A stretch of 34,889 nucleotides of DNA, taken from Streptomyces soli. Its GTDB lineage: Bacteria; Actinomycetota; Actinomycetes; Streptomycetales; Streptomycetaceae. The notes beneath the pieces were generated by a model. The model was given only the letters and a program-made list of their open reading frames with translations, was not told the origin of the DNA and searched no databases. Shown in pieces: positions 1 to 8,993 of the stretch (positions are counted from its first letter, which is position 1; each line of letters opens with the position of its first letter). The DNA lies in contig NZ_RJVR01000208.1 in assembly GCF_003999195.1 (NCBI RefSeq), forward strand, positions 1 to 34,889, in the 5' to 3' direction. The translations under genes and the position numbers were made by a program.

Positions 1-223
1 AGCCAGGGAAGCCACGAGACGGCAGCCGCCTGATAGCCACACCCAGCACCCCTGGGCGACCCAACCCTACGAATGGCTCGATCAACCCGGTCAAGAAGGT
101 AGAGCCGCCTGACCCTGCTCCACTGCGCCCGGTCCGGGGCGACAACTCTGGACCGGCGCACCGCAGCCCACCACCCGGCAGCAGCCGTCCCGTACGGCCG
201 CCCCGTGAAGGAGCACCGCCGCC

Positions 224-839
224 ATGCGTCTGGACCCCCGCCGCCCCGCCCTGTGCGTCGTACAGGCCACCATCGCCACCGGCGACGGCACCGCCACTCT
301 GGTCGCCCGGGCCATGCCCGCCGCCCCGTTCGGCACCCCGGCCTGGCAGCTGCCGATCCAGGCCGGATACCTGGGCAAGCTGCGCCGGACCCAGGACGCG
401 CCCACCCCCGAGAACTTCGCCGCCTACCTCGACGCCCGGGCCGGCGCCGCGATCCCCTCCCCGCACCAGCCCTACGGCCACACCCGTGGCACGACAACCG
501 GATCACCTGCCTGACCGACCTGACGCTCACCCCGCACGGCGACATGGGCTGGCCCGCGACCTCCCTGCTCGTCCTGGAACAGGAAGCCGGACGCGGCCGC
601 TGCTCCTGGAACCGGCTGGAGCGCCACCGCGGCTACCTCGCCGTCCTGGCCGACACCGCCCGGGAGATCGCCGCCGAACACGCCCGCCTCACCGACCGGC
701 TGCACACCACCGACACCGACGGCATCCGCAACCTGCACGCCCTCGCCGCCGACATCAGCACCTGGGCCGACAAACTCCATGGCGCAGCCAAGGGCGACCA
801 CACCCTCGCCCGGGCCGCCGCCGTCCGGAGGCCCGTTGA
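224..839 (+). pseudogene. Hypothetical protein, frameshifted
   Basis: An ATG at 224 with GGAG at 210-213 opens a frame that reads as ordinary actinomycete protein (starting MRLDPRRPALCVVQATIATG) to about 480. Protein-like sequence then continues in another frame, with stretches such as LTLTPHGDMGWPATSLLVLE and LHALAADISTWADKLHGAAK, up to about 820. The first frame stops at 514, so one frameshift near 480 splits the gene. Its natural stop is unclear; a TGA at 837-839 overlaps the TTG start of the next gene and may once have ended it, implying translational coupling with the DpdA-like gene. I do not recognise the family. No signal peptide or membrane segment is seen; the second half looks helical. 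Confidence 0.55.
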
Positions 840-975
840 GGTTCCTCCTGGGCACCCACCTGGTGCACTGGCTCGGCGAGCTCGACGTGCGGCTGTTCGT
901 CTCACGCAACCGGTTGAAGAACCGCAAGACCCTCTCGCGGGCCCGCGCCCCCTGGGCACTGGACAGCGGCGGTTC
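836..975 (+). pseudogene. DpdA-like protein, N-terminal fragment
   Basis: TTG at 836, preceded by GGAGG at 826-830, starts a frame beginning MRFLLGTHLVHWLGELDV and reaching APWALDSGG. From memory, the pairing of an N-terminal FLLGTH with WALDSGGFTEL is typical of the actinobacterial proteins annotated as DpdA-family deazapurine DNA modification (TGT-like) proteins. DpdA exchanges guanine for a 7-deazapurine, and the Asp of the DSGGF motif is catalytic in TGT-fold enzymes. Similarity stops after DSGG at about 972; the expected continuation GGFTELK appears at about 2342. The gene is therefore split or truncated and should be inactive. Family assignment rests on motif recall, not a search. Confidence 0.6.
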
Positions 976-1016
976 TCCAGACACTCAGATGTGTCTCACC
1001 TACTGGTGCCGTCGTT

Positions 1017-1226
1017 TCAGGAGCCTGTGCGCGAGGGTGGCCACGGGAGTTTGGGCGCGTTCTTCGTCGTACACATGACGATGTGCGACCCGTTCCAGGT
1101 GAAGGCGATCGGCACGTTGCGCGGGGTTCTGTCCTTGGCGACGTAGGCCAGGCGGGTCACGTCACGGGCCAGCAGCTCCTGGCTGATCGGGCGGTTCCGA
1201 ACCTCGATGATCTCGTTCGGCTGCAT
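1017..1226 (-). pseudogene. PPOX-class (F420/flavin) oxidoreductase, 3'-truncated
   Basis: The ATG at 1226 follows a strong GAAGGAGGAA ribosome site and begins MQPNEIIEVRNRPISQELLA. It reads as the first strand-rich part of a pyridoxamine-5'-phosphate-oxidase-like split-barrel protein, with PRNVPIAFTWNGSHIVMCTT as a typical segment. After KNAPKLP the frame leaves the family and stops, giving 69 residues against the usual 130-150, so the C-terminal half of the barrel is missing. It lies 17 bp downstream of the glyoxalase gene on the same strand and was probably its operon partner. The break is close to where the DpdA-like gene is interrupted, suggesting a shared rearrangement. Confidence 0.6.
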
Positions 1227-1243
1227 GGTTCGGTTCCTCCTTC

Positions 1244-1684
1244 TCAGCGCAGTTGCTCGGCCAGTCCGACGATGATGCCCTCCGGGCCGCGGATGTAGCA
1301 GAGCAGATAGCTGTCCTCGAACCGGGCGATCTCGCCGACGAGTTCGGCGCCGTGAGGGCGCAGGCGGGCAACGGTGTCCTCGATGTCGTCGACGGCGAAC
1401 ATGACGCGGTGCGTGCCCAGAATGTTGTGCGGCCGGTTGCGCGGCCCGGCGCTGATCACCGCGGGGCTGCGGTACTTCGCCAGCTCGAGCCGGCTGTGAC
1501 CGTCCGGGGTCCGGACCATCGCGATGTCACAGCGGACGCCGTCGAGTCCGGTGCACTGGTCGGCGAAGAGGCCCTCGACCTCCGCCCTGCCCTCCAGCTC
1601 CATACCGAGTTCCACGAAGAACGCGATGGCGGCATCCATGTCCTCGACGACGATGCCGACGTTGTCCATCCGCTGAATCGCCAT
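1244..1684 (-). CDS. Glyoxalase/bleomycin-resistance (VOC) family protein
   Basis: A 146-residue protein starting at the ATG at 1684 (MAIQRMDNVGIVVEDMDAAI), with GAAGGAG upstream; the frame is open further upstream but that part is low-complexity and not protein-like. Two VOC repeats are visible. The first, NVGIVVEDMDAAIAFFVELGM, is a beta-alpha-beta unit. The second half contains HRVMFAVDDIEDTVARLRPHGAELV and ends YIRGPEGIIVGLAEQL, where the Glu in PEG is the usual metal-ligand position. The length suits a single-domain VOC protein. The substrate cannot be inferred. It precedes the truncated PPOX gene in a two-gene arrangement, as small detoxification genes often do in Streptomyces. Confidence 0.85.
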   Translation of the reverse strand: MAIQRMDNVGIVVEDMDAAIAFFVELGMELEGRAEVEGLFADQCTGLDGVRCDIAMVRTPDGHSRLELAKYRSPAVISAGPRNRPHNILGTHRVMFAVDDIEDTVARLRPHGAELVGEIARFEDSYLLCYIRGPEGIIVGLAEQLR

Positions 1685-1812
1685 GCTGGTTTCTCCTTCT
1701 TCCTCGTGCGGCCGGTGGTGGCCGCTGATGTCCCTGGGACGGAGCCGGTGGCACGTTCTCGACATCCTCAGGCCGCCGAACTCCGAAAAATCTGGATCGC
1801 GCCTCAGCACCG

Positions 1813-1968
1813 CTACAGCAGACCCGCGAGCCAGGCGCCACCACCGAGGGTGAGTGCGGCGCAGGTGGCCGCTCCCATGAAGACGATCAGCCGCAGCGTG
1901 CCGTCCCCGCTTTTCAATGCTTCCTCGACGATTCGCAGCGTGCGCGCTTGAGCATTGCGCCTCCCCAA
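1813..1968 (-). CDS. Possible small hydrophobic protein or fragment
   Basis: A 51-residue frame from a TTG at 1968 to a TAG at 1813. It contains AQARTLRIVEEALKSGDGTL followed by a hydrophobic helix (RLIVFMGAATCAALTLGGGA), the layout of small single-pass actinomycete membrane proteins. No good ribosome site precedes the TTG and a stop lies just upstream, so this may be the C-terminal remnant of a longer gene. It sits in the debris between the glyoxalase gene and the ligase remnant. No function is assigned. Confidence 0.25.
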   Translation of the reverse strand: MGRRNAQARTLRIVEEALKSGDGTLRLIVFMGAATCAALTLGGGAWLAGLL

Positions 1969-2039
1969 TTAATTCACGGTGCCGGGTCACCCTTGGCGGG
2001 TGGAGTTCCCCGTGCCGCTCGCCCTCGCCGCACCCGTCC

Positions 2040-2300
2040 GGGCCCCGCCGCGCGGCACCGGCGCGAGCTGGGGGCCGCGCTGACCCCCGGCGGGCCCGAG
2101 CATCCGTGGACGGGATGCAGATCAGCGCTAAATGGGGCTCTGGGAACAAGCTCCGGCACGTCACCGTCCAGCCAAACCTCGTCGCCGAGGTACGCGCTGA
2201 CACAGCGGTAGACCGCGGCCGGCACCGGCACCCAGTGCGCTACCTGCGTATTCGGGATGACCTCACCCCTGGCGACATCGCGGCGGCGGGGCGACCAACG
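2040..2300 (+). pseudogene. ATP-dependent DNA ligase, C-terminal remnant
   Basis: Two frames together recreate the end of an actinomycete ATP-dependent DNA ligase: RRELGAALTPGGPEHPWTG in the first, then a shift near 2115 to SAKWGSGNKL, VTVQPNLVAEVRADTAVDRG and RHPVRYLRIRDDLTPGD. From memory, the V-x-P-x-L-V-x-E-V strand and the basic RHPVRYxRxRxD element (ligase motif VI region of the OB fold) are characteristic. The nucleotidyltransferase domain with the active-site lysine is absent. It is therefore a relic with at least one frameshift. It lies within the segment that separates the two DpdA-like pieces. Confidence 0.6.
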
Positions 2301-2308
2301 CGTCGGCG

Positions 2309-2332
2309 CCTGATGTCTCATGAGACATCAGG
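2309..2332 (+). repeat. 24-bp perfect palindrome
   Basis: Two 12-base arms pair perfectly with no spacer; the core is TGTCTCATGAGACA. It lies a few bases before the point where the DpdA-like reading frame resumes. A related TGTCTCA occurs at 992-998, near where the first DpdA-like piece ends. It could be a recombinase or regulator site, or an element end. Confidence 0.7.
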
Positions 2333-2334
2333 AA

Positions 2335-2863
2335 GTCTGGAGAACGGAGGCTTCACCGAACTGAAGGACCACGGCCGGTGGCGCATCACCGCCGCCGAGT
2401 ACGCCGCCGAGGTGCGCCGCTACTCCGAGGCCATCAGACAGCTCAATGGGCCACTCCGCTCGATCGGATGTACGAATCCTGGGTGATCTTCGGTAAGAAC
2501 TGGCACCTGTCCCGTGGGCACCAGCACCGATTCGAGGGCACCAGGCAGGCCCGCGGCCTCCAGCCCTGCGACCCGGAGCAGGACCTGGAGACCGCCGTGC
2601 GGTTCCACCAGCGCGAGACCGTCGACAACTACCTGGGACTCAAGGCAATCGCCCCGGACTTGCCGTTCCTCCCGCTTCGCGCAGCCGGGGCCGCCTACCG
2701 CACACGGCTCACCGGCTCACCTGCCGCACTGCGCGAACTCATCGAACTGGCGCCGCGCCTGCCGAACGACTCGTACCGGGGCCTGCTGATCGATCACGCA
2801 TGTGCCGGCCCCGCCCTGCCTGCGCAGCTCGTGGCTGCGGCCCACCGCATTCAGAACAGCTGA
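2335..2863 (+). pseudogene. DpdA-like protein, internal fragment fused to foreign tail
   Basis: From about 2341 one frame reads ENGGFTELKDHGRWRITAAE then YAAEVRRYSEAIRQL, the expected continuation after the DSGG at about 972. A frameshift near 2445 moves it to the frame reading DRMYESWVIFGKN and later FHQRETVDNYLGLKAIAPDL, also expected for this family. After PDLPFLP the conserved VLQGW-type continuation is missing. It is replaced by an unrelated stretch (ALRELIELAPRLPNDSYRGL) up to a TGA at 2861-2863. The piece is thus broken at its 5' end, internally and at its 3' end. I cannot name the tail, which may be the end of another deleted gene. Confidence 0.55.
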
Positions 2864-3015
2864 CGCCCGTCTCCTCGGCCAGCAGCGGCTCCAGCCGCCA
2901 AGCGCCCGATGAGCAACGGGCTCGGACAGCTGGGACGGGGCGGCGATGTTGTTGACGGCTCTCGGACAGCGGGACGGTGGTCGCGCACGGCGGCTCGGGC
3001 GGCCCTGGAGCCAGC

Positions 3016-3726
3016 CTAGTCATGCAGCCAGATCCGCAGCGGACCGACCGGCTCGAAGCCATGGCGGACGGCGACCGCCAGGTCATCACCGTGCTCGTAG
3101 CCGACCACCGGCAGGGTGGGGAACAGCCAGTGCACCGCCTCCAGTACGACCGGCCAGGCCGCGTCAGGGCCGCCGTCCAGAGCGAAGACATTGGAGATTC
3201 CGACCACCTGGCCGCTGCGGTTCGCCACCGCTCCGGCAATCACCCGGCCGCCAGGGGAATGCCCGGCGAGCACGAAGGTGGCCGGGTCGTCGAGCAGTTC
3301 GCGCCGGAAGAGGCCCGCATTGCCGTCCCCGTCGTCCCAAGCGAGCGCCCAGGCGCGCAGCGTGTCCGGGTCGCCCGCCACGTCCCAGGCAAGATCCGAG
3401 GCGATGGCGGGCGCACTCGCCGGGCGGTGGATCCACTGCGCCTCGAACAGCACCTGGAAGCCGGCCTCCGTCAGGTCAAGGTCGGCGAAGCTGTCCTTGA
3501 CGGAGGCTCCGGGCGCGGTGATGTCGATCCGGGCTGCCAGAGCGGCCGGGTCGACACCCGGCACCAGCGTCACCGCGTCAGGGCAGTACAGCGGCGTGCG
3601 GGCCGGGGCGGCCCAGGCCTGTTCCCTGAACTCGCTCGCCAAGTCGTGCGATCGGCTCATCGCCGCGCACCACTCCGCGTTGTTGCGGGCGGCAGCCTGG
3701 ACCGGGAACTGCTTCGACGTCATCAC
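3016..3726 (-). CDS. GNAT-like hypothetical protein
   Basis: A 236-residue frame starting GTG-ATG at 3726/3723; neither start has a clear Shine-Dalgarno sequence. The C-terminal 100 residues look like an acyl-CoA N-acyltransferase fold: PATFVLAGHSPGGRVIAGAV, then a strand (VVGISNVFA), a helix (AWPVVLEAVHWLF), and the closing unit VVGYEHGDDLAVAVRHGFEP resembling the end of GNAT domains (x-Y-E-x, then A-x-x-x-G-F). The N-terminal half is acidic and not diagnostic. Neighbours on both sides are unrelated relics, so context gives no substrate. The assignment is by pattern only. Confidence 0.6.
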   Translation of the reverse strand: MMTSKQFPVQAAARNNAEWCAAMSRSHDLASEFREQAWAAPARTPLYCPDAVTLVPGVDPAALAARIDITAPGASVKDSFADLDLTEAGFQVLFEAQWIHRPASAPAIASDLAWDVAGDPDTLRAWALAWDDGDGNAGLFRRELLDDPATFVLAGHSPGGRVIAGAVANRSGQVVGISNVFALDGGPDAAWPVVLEAVHWLFPTLPVVGYEHGDDLAVAVRHGFEPVGPLRIWLHD

Positions 3727-4223
3727 GAGCGCGGATCATGGCCCGTCCCGGCCAGCCCCGTCGAACGGTTTTCCACTGCCCGCAGGACGGACGCTCCGCC
3801 GAAGGCACGTCGACCAGCTCCTGGGGAAGGCGTTTGCCCTAGCGGGCGCCTGTGCTCCAGGCCGTGGAACTGTCTCTGGTCTGGAACTGTTGGGATCTGC
3901 GTCTCCGGGCCTGCGCTTGAGGACGATCACGTCTGCCGCCCCGCCCGCATTACCCATGGTGGGGCAAGAGCCGGCGCCGCCGCGGTAGACACCCCACACA
4001 CTGTGCGTGTATTATTATGACTGTTGTTTACGAGGCCGGCAGACAACACGATTGATGGCCGGCGAGAGGCACCTCCACTGAGGTGTCGGCCCGGGGCGGC
4101 AACCCCGACCGAACGTCTCACCGGCCATCGGTACTCCAACCCACCAAGGAAGGAGTGCCTCCATCGTATGGGCCGCCTGCCCGTACGAGCAGTCCGCACC
4201 GACAGACTCCGGAGGTCCCCACC
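3727..4223 (+). promoter_or_regulatory. AT-richer leader with hairpins upstream of the 4224 gene
   Basis: There is no convincing gene here. Around 3990-4035 an AT-rich run (TGTATTATTATGACTG) stands out from the GC-rich background and is the best promoter candidate for the gene at 4224. Downstream, 4068-4087 is an 8-bp stem with a CACT loop (GGCACCTC/GAGGTGTC, one wobble), and two copies of GGCCGGC flank 4034-4063. The leader from the AT-rich run to the start codon is nearly 200 bases, long enough for post-transcriptional control, though I recognise no riboswitch class. Confidence 0.35.
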
Positions 4224-4967
4224 ATGGCCAACAAGCCGCTCAACCCGCAGGTCCGCATCCACGACGGCCGCCCCGTGGTCAACCGCGACTGGATCGTCGA
4301 GCACACCGGAGCCAGCCGCGTCACCGCCGCTGTGTGGTACGCCAAGCGCAACGAGGTCCCCGACGCCGAGACCGGCGCCGAAGGCCAGGGCGAGCAGTTC
4401 ACCCGCCACCCGGAGAAGGCCGTGACGATCCAGCGGGTCGACTTCTACGACCAGCAGCAGTTCCAGGCCTTCTACACCGGCCTTAAGGAGCGCAAGAAGA
4501 ACAAGCTGCTCCCCACCGACCCGGAACTCTACGACGGCGACGTCGAGGACCGGATCTCCATCAACCAGGCAGCGCAGTGGTTCAACTTCGCCGGTCCCGG
4601 CGTCATCCGAAAGTACCTCAAGGCCAACCCGGGTTACTTCCCGGAGCCGGTCGGCACCGTCGCTGGCCCCACCGGCCGGCAGATCCCCGCCTTCCACCGC
4701 GCCGACCTGCAAGACTTCGACCGCAAGCGCACCGGCGACAACACCGGCGCCGCCGGACGCCCGGCCGGCCCCCAATCCCGTGACCGCAAGCCCCAGACCG
4801 AGCAGCGCATCGCCACCGCCCTCGCCGAACTGCGCCACAACGGCTACCACCGCGGCATCGCCGCCGCACTCGCGAACCGGCACAACGAGCCGACCTGGAA
4901 GTGGGAGCGCGCCGTCAAGGAAGCCCGCAACCAGCACGACAGCACCGACGCGCCCGCCGCTGGTTGA
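4224..4967 (+). CDS. Protein with two Xis/AlpA-like DNA-binding halves
   Basis: The ATG at 4224 has GGAGG at 4211-4215 and gives 247 residues. I do not recognise a named family. Each half resembles a winged-helix DNA-binding unit of the excisionase/AlpA type. Residues about 12-90 have VNRDWIVEHTGASRVTAAVW followed by a wing-like segment and VTIQRVDFYDQQQFQAFY. Residues about 112-170 have ISINQAAQWFNFAGPGVIRK, then FPEPVG, GPTGRQIPAFHRADLQDFD, the usual wing plus final helix. The C-terminal third is basic and helical (RIATALAELRHNGYHRGIAA). A likely terminator follows directly. A role as DNA-binding regulator or recombination directionality factor is inference. Confidence 0.6.
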   Translation: MANKPLNPQVRIHDGRPVVNRDWIVEHTGASRVTAAVWYAKRNEVPDAETGAEGQGEQFTRHPEKAVTIQRVDFYDQQQFQAFYTGLKERKKNKLLPTDPELYDGDVEDRISINQAAQWFNFAGPGVIRKYLKANPGYFPEPVGTVAGPTGRQIPAFHRADLQDFDRKRTGDNTGAAGRPAGPQSRDRKPQTEQRIATALAELRHNGYHRGIAAALANRHNEPTWKWERAVKEARNQHDSTDAPAAG

Positions 4968-4969
4968 TG

Positions 4970-5010
4970 AAGGCCGGCCACGGCGGCGGGGACATCGGCC
5001 GGCGCCTTTT
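4970..5010 (+). terminator. Probable intrinsic terminator after the 4224 gene
   Basis: AAGGCCGGCC at 4970-4979 can pair with GGCCGGCGCCTT at 4997-5008 with a small bulge; a short T run follows at 5007-5010. It begins two bases after the stop codon. The next 260 bases (5011-5271) show no gene. Confidence 0.55.
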
Positions 5011-5271
5011 GCGGTCGCCGCTGCGGGCCAGGCCGGTGGCGAGCCGGGCGTGCAGCAGGGCTGCGCCCCTCCTGACCCCACACGACAGCGCGCCGTCGCT
5101 TCGGCTGATGCCGAGGTGATGGGGCGCTTCGTCGTGTCCGGGCTCAGGCGGCTGCGAGGGTGACCACCTATGAAACAGCGGTGGGGTGTTTCGGCTCATC
5201 ACCGATCGGTCGGGGGACGTCTGGGCGGCCCCCGACCCTGGTGTGCGCGGCTGCGAGACGGCTCGCCCGGT

Positions 5272-6321
<1,050 letters not shown>

Positions 6322-6392
6322 GACTTGGGCGGCCCTTCTGTGATCGCGGCGGTGCGATGGAACGGCCCACAGCAACCTGCTACCGTCCCAAA

Positions 6393-6432
6393 TAAGCGGA
6401 GCAGGGTCCGCTTAGCCGTCACACTAAACGGA
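6393..6432 (+). promoter_or_regulatory. Probable TetR operator between divergent genes
   Basis: TAAGCGGA (6393-6400) and TCCGCTTA (6407-6414) form a perfect 8-bp inverted repeat with a 6-bp spacer. A further near-identical half-site, TAAACGGA, lies at 6425-6432. The cluster is centred between the aldo/keto reductase and TetR genes, where it could cover both promoters. Confidence 0.75.
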
Positions 6433-6468
6433 CCCGACTCCACATGGCAAGCCGAGAGGAAGAACCGC

Positions 6469-7074
6469 ATGCCTGATCCGTCCGGCCGACCGATCCGGGC
6501 CGACGCACGGGCCAACGAAGACAAACTGCTCGCCGCGGCCGCCCTGGCCTTCGCCCGGGACGGCGCCGCCGCGACCCTGAAGCAGATCGCGAAGGACGCC
6601 GGCGTCGGGATCGCCACCTTGTACCGACGCTTCCCGACACGCGAGCAGCTCGTCGACGCCACCTACCGCTACGAGACGGCCCGGCTCTCCGCCCAAACTT
6701 CGGACCTCCTCAGCGAGTTGCCCGCCGACCGGGCCCTGCGGGCGTGGATGTCCCAGGTGCTGGACTACCTCGCCGCCAAGCACGGTATGGCCGACACGCT
6801 CAAGACCCTCCTGCAAAACGACGAGCAGCTGAGCTCGCAGACGCGCGAGCAGCTGACCGGCGCGATCGAAGAGTTCCGTCTCGCCGGGATCACCCAGGGG
6901 GTGATCCGGGGGGACGTGCCCTCACCCGACATCCTCATGAGCCTGGCGGGTGTCACCCTCGTAGCCGGGGCTGTCCACCAGCGCGCGCAGGCCGAGCGGC
7001 TGCTCGACCTACTGATGGACGGCGTCACCCGCCCGGACCGATGGCGCGGGGCCACGGAGCGGTCCGCGCCGTGA
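6469..7074 (+). CDS. TetR/AcrR family transcriptional regulator
   Basis: The ATG at 6469, with AGAGGA at 6455-6460, gives 201 residues. The N-terminal helix-turn-helix is clear at about residues 36-66: TLKQIAKDAGVGIATLYRRF then PTREQLVDATY. The rest is all-helical, as expected for a TetR ligand-binding and dimerisation domain, and ends DLLMDGVTRPD. It is divergent from the aldo/keto reductase and probably represses both that gene and itself through the repeat at 6393-6432. The effector is unknown, perhaps a substrate of the reductase (inference). Confidence 0.92.
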   Translation: MPDPSGRPIRADARANEDKLLAAAALAFARDGAAATLKQIAKDAGVGIATLYRRFPTREQLVDATYRYETARLSAQTSDLLSELPADRALRAWMSQVLDYLAAKHGMADTLKTLLQNDEQLSSQTREQLTGAIEEFRLAGITQGVIRGDVPSPDILMSLAGVTLVAGAVHQRAQAERLLDLLMDGVTRPDRWRGATERSAP

Positions 7075-7129
7075 TCCGGGCGCGCTCGGCCGCCACTTCA
7101 CCTTGTCATGAAGGCCTCAAACACAGCTT

Positions 7130-7654
7130 TCAGGTCTCGAGGTCGATGGCGAAGTCGACGACGGTGGTGTCACCGCGCCGCACCATCGGGTGCGCGACCT
7201 CTACGACTCGCCCGTCGTCGGCGATGTGACAGCGGGTGAACCGCAGCACCGGCACCGCCTTGCCGATCCGCAGCGTCGTGGACTCGGCTTCGCTCGGCAT
7301 GCCCACCGTGAACGACTCCGTGATCCGCGTGATGTGGATGCCCAGCGTCTTGAACTGGGCGCACGTGCCGCCCGGCCACGGCTCATTGATCGGGTCCGCA
7401 ACCGCCGTGCCACCCACGTCGGACCAGCGCACGTAGGACGTCGACATCTGGATGGGCTGGTCGTTGTCGTAGAACACGAAGTGCCGGGCGAGCAGCGGCT
7501 CACCCACTTCGCACTCGAACAGTGCGGCCAGCTCGGCGTCGGCTCGGCGCTTCTCGTAACGCTTGTCGAGCCGGTACTCCGACCAGCCGATGCCCTGGTC
7601 CTTGGTGAAGGGCGTGGACGGTGGCCCGTCGGGGACGGGCTGGTCGGCGGTCAT
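7130..7654 (-). CDS. UTRA-domain protein lacking a GntR DNA-binding domain
   Basis: A 174-residue protein from the ATG at 7654. The sequence matches the effector-binding (UTRA) half of HutC-type GntR regulators: GEPLLARHFVFYDNDQPIQM, then STSYVRW, and near the end GKAVPVLRFTRCHIADDGRV followed by VVEVAHPMVRRGDT. A normal GntR/HutC protein is about 240-260 residues, with a winged helix before this domain. Here the first 30 residues are a short linker-like stretch, and no winged helix is found in any upstream minus-strand frame. The ribosome site is weak. Either the 5' end was lost or it is a stand-alone ligand-binding partner of another regulator. Confidence 0.75.
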   Translation of the reverse strand: MTADQPVPDGPPSTPFTKDQGIGWSEYRLDKRYEKRRADAELAALFECEVGEPLLARHFVFYDNDQPIQMSTSYVRWSDVGGTAVADPINEPWPGGTCAQFKTLGIHITRITESFTVGMPSEAESTTLRIGKAVPVLRFTRCHIADDGRVVEVAHPMVRRGDTTVVDFAIDLET

Positions 7655-7758
7655 GCGGTGAATGGAAGCCGGGCAAATCGATGGCTGTCTGACCTTTGCT
7701 GCATTCCCAGGCGCAGTTGCGGGCGCTTCCAGGACGCTCGATCCGGCCGGAGGGCATG

Positions 7759-8922
7759 TCAGTGGCCTGCGGTGTCAACTCCGGCTGCGGACGCCCAGGA
7801 CACGGCGCGCAGGCATCCCGAACGGATGTCATCGAGGTGCGGGGCCAGTTCCTCTGGGGTCTCGCTGTGGAAGCCCTGGCGCACCGCCGTTAGGCCAGGG
7901 CCCAGACGTAGGTGTAGTCCCCAAGTCAGGTGAGCGGTGGCGAGGCCCAGGGCGACAGGGTGGCGTAGGTCGGTGTCGGCCAGGTCGCTGAGGGCCCGGC
8001 CGTAGACCTCAAGGAGGGCTAGCTCGTCCAGCGGGCCGTGGCCGCCGAAGGCACGGTAGAGGGAGACAAAGGTACCCAGGTCGAACCCCACGGGGCCGAC
8101 GCCGACGTGCTCCCAATCGATGAGGACCAGGGCGCTGTCTCGGTCCAGGCCGGCGTTGCGCGGAGTGAGATCGCCGTGGACAAGAGTGGCAGGTAGTTCC
8201 GTGGCGCGTGAGCTCAGCTCCGCAGCCGCGTCCAGGCAGGTGTGCAGGGCGTGGACCTGCTCGGAAGTGAACAGTGCCTTGAGCTGCGGATCGTGGGCCA
8301 GGGCGTCGAGGTTGTCGTGGCCGACTGGAATGTGATGGGTGTAGGCGGCGTAACCTTCCCGCTCCAGCCAGGGGATGTCGAGCAGGTCAGGGTGCAAGGC
8401 CCCCGGGAGATACAACAGCGCGGTGCGTAGGGCAGTTGTCGTGGCGGCGGCGGGGGTCCAGCGTTGGTGCAAGGCGGCGCCGATGTCGCGCATGACAATC
8501 CAGGCGAGACCGTTGTGGCTGACCACAGTCGCGTCCGGCGGCGTGGCCAGGCCGCCGGGCAGCAGACCGGGGATGTTGCTACCGAAGAAGTGGGCTTCGC
8601 GGCGGTCCAGTTGGCTATCGCGCGAGTCGAGCAGGGACTGGTGGCCCCAACCGGGGATCTTGACGATCCACTGGGACGGGCGGCCGTCTGGTGCCGTGGT
8701 GCTCACCCGAAGGACCGCTGCCTGACCCAGTCCGGGCGACAGGTCCTGCACCGACAGAACCCGCGCTCCGCCACCCCATGCGCCCTCATGGGATGCGAGG
8801 ACGGTCTCGATCGTCTCAGCATCGGGAAGGCCACGGTCGATCATCTGTTTCCTCACGGCGGCGGTCCACGAGTGGAGTCTCGGACGAAGAGCATCCGACC
8901 ACAGGTGCGACGAGAACGTCAT
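7759..8922 (-). CDS. APH/choline-kinase-like phosphotransferase family protein
   Basis: A 387-residue protein with the hallmarks of the aminoglycoside phosphotransferase/choline kinase superfamily. Lys88 in WIVKIPG and Glu109 in RREAHFF fit the ATP-binding Lys-Glu pair. The Brenner motif LVHGDLTPRNAG (His249, Asp251, Asn256) is the catalytic loop, and LIDWEHVG (Asp269) is the metal-binding site. The C-terminal helices are present and the length is normal. The start at 8922 has no strong ribosome site. Substrates vary widely in this superfamily (antibiotics, sugars, choline, protein), so a resistance role should not be assumed. It lies between the UTRA gene and a small membrane protein gene on the same strand. 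Confidence 0.85.
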   Translation of the reverse strand: MTFSSHLWSDALRPRLHSWTAAVRKQMIDRGLPDAETIETVLASHEGAWGGGARVLSVQDLSPGLGQAAVLRVSTTAPDGRPSQWIVKIPGWGHQSLLDSRDSQLDRREAHFFGSNIPGLLPGGLATPPDATVVSHNGLAWIVMRDIGAALHQRWTPAAATTTALRTALLYLPGALHPDLLDIPWLEREGYAAYTHHIPVGHDNLDALAHDPQLKALFTSEQVHALHTCLDAAAELSSRATELPATLVHGDLTPRNAGLDRDSALVLIDWEHVGVGPVGFDLGTFVSLYRAFGGHGPLDELALLEVYGRALSDLADTDLRHPVALGLATAHLTWGLHLRLGPGLTAVRQGFHSETPEELAPHLDDIRSGCLRAVSWASAAGVDTAGH

Positions 8923-8993
8923 GCGGTTTTCGGCATGTCAGACACCCCATGTCGTTAAGGCGCCCGGGCCGCGTCACCCGGCCGTCCGGGAAG

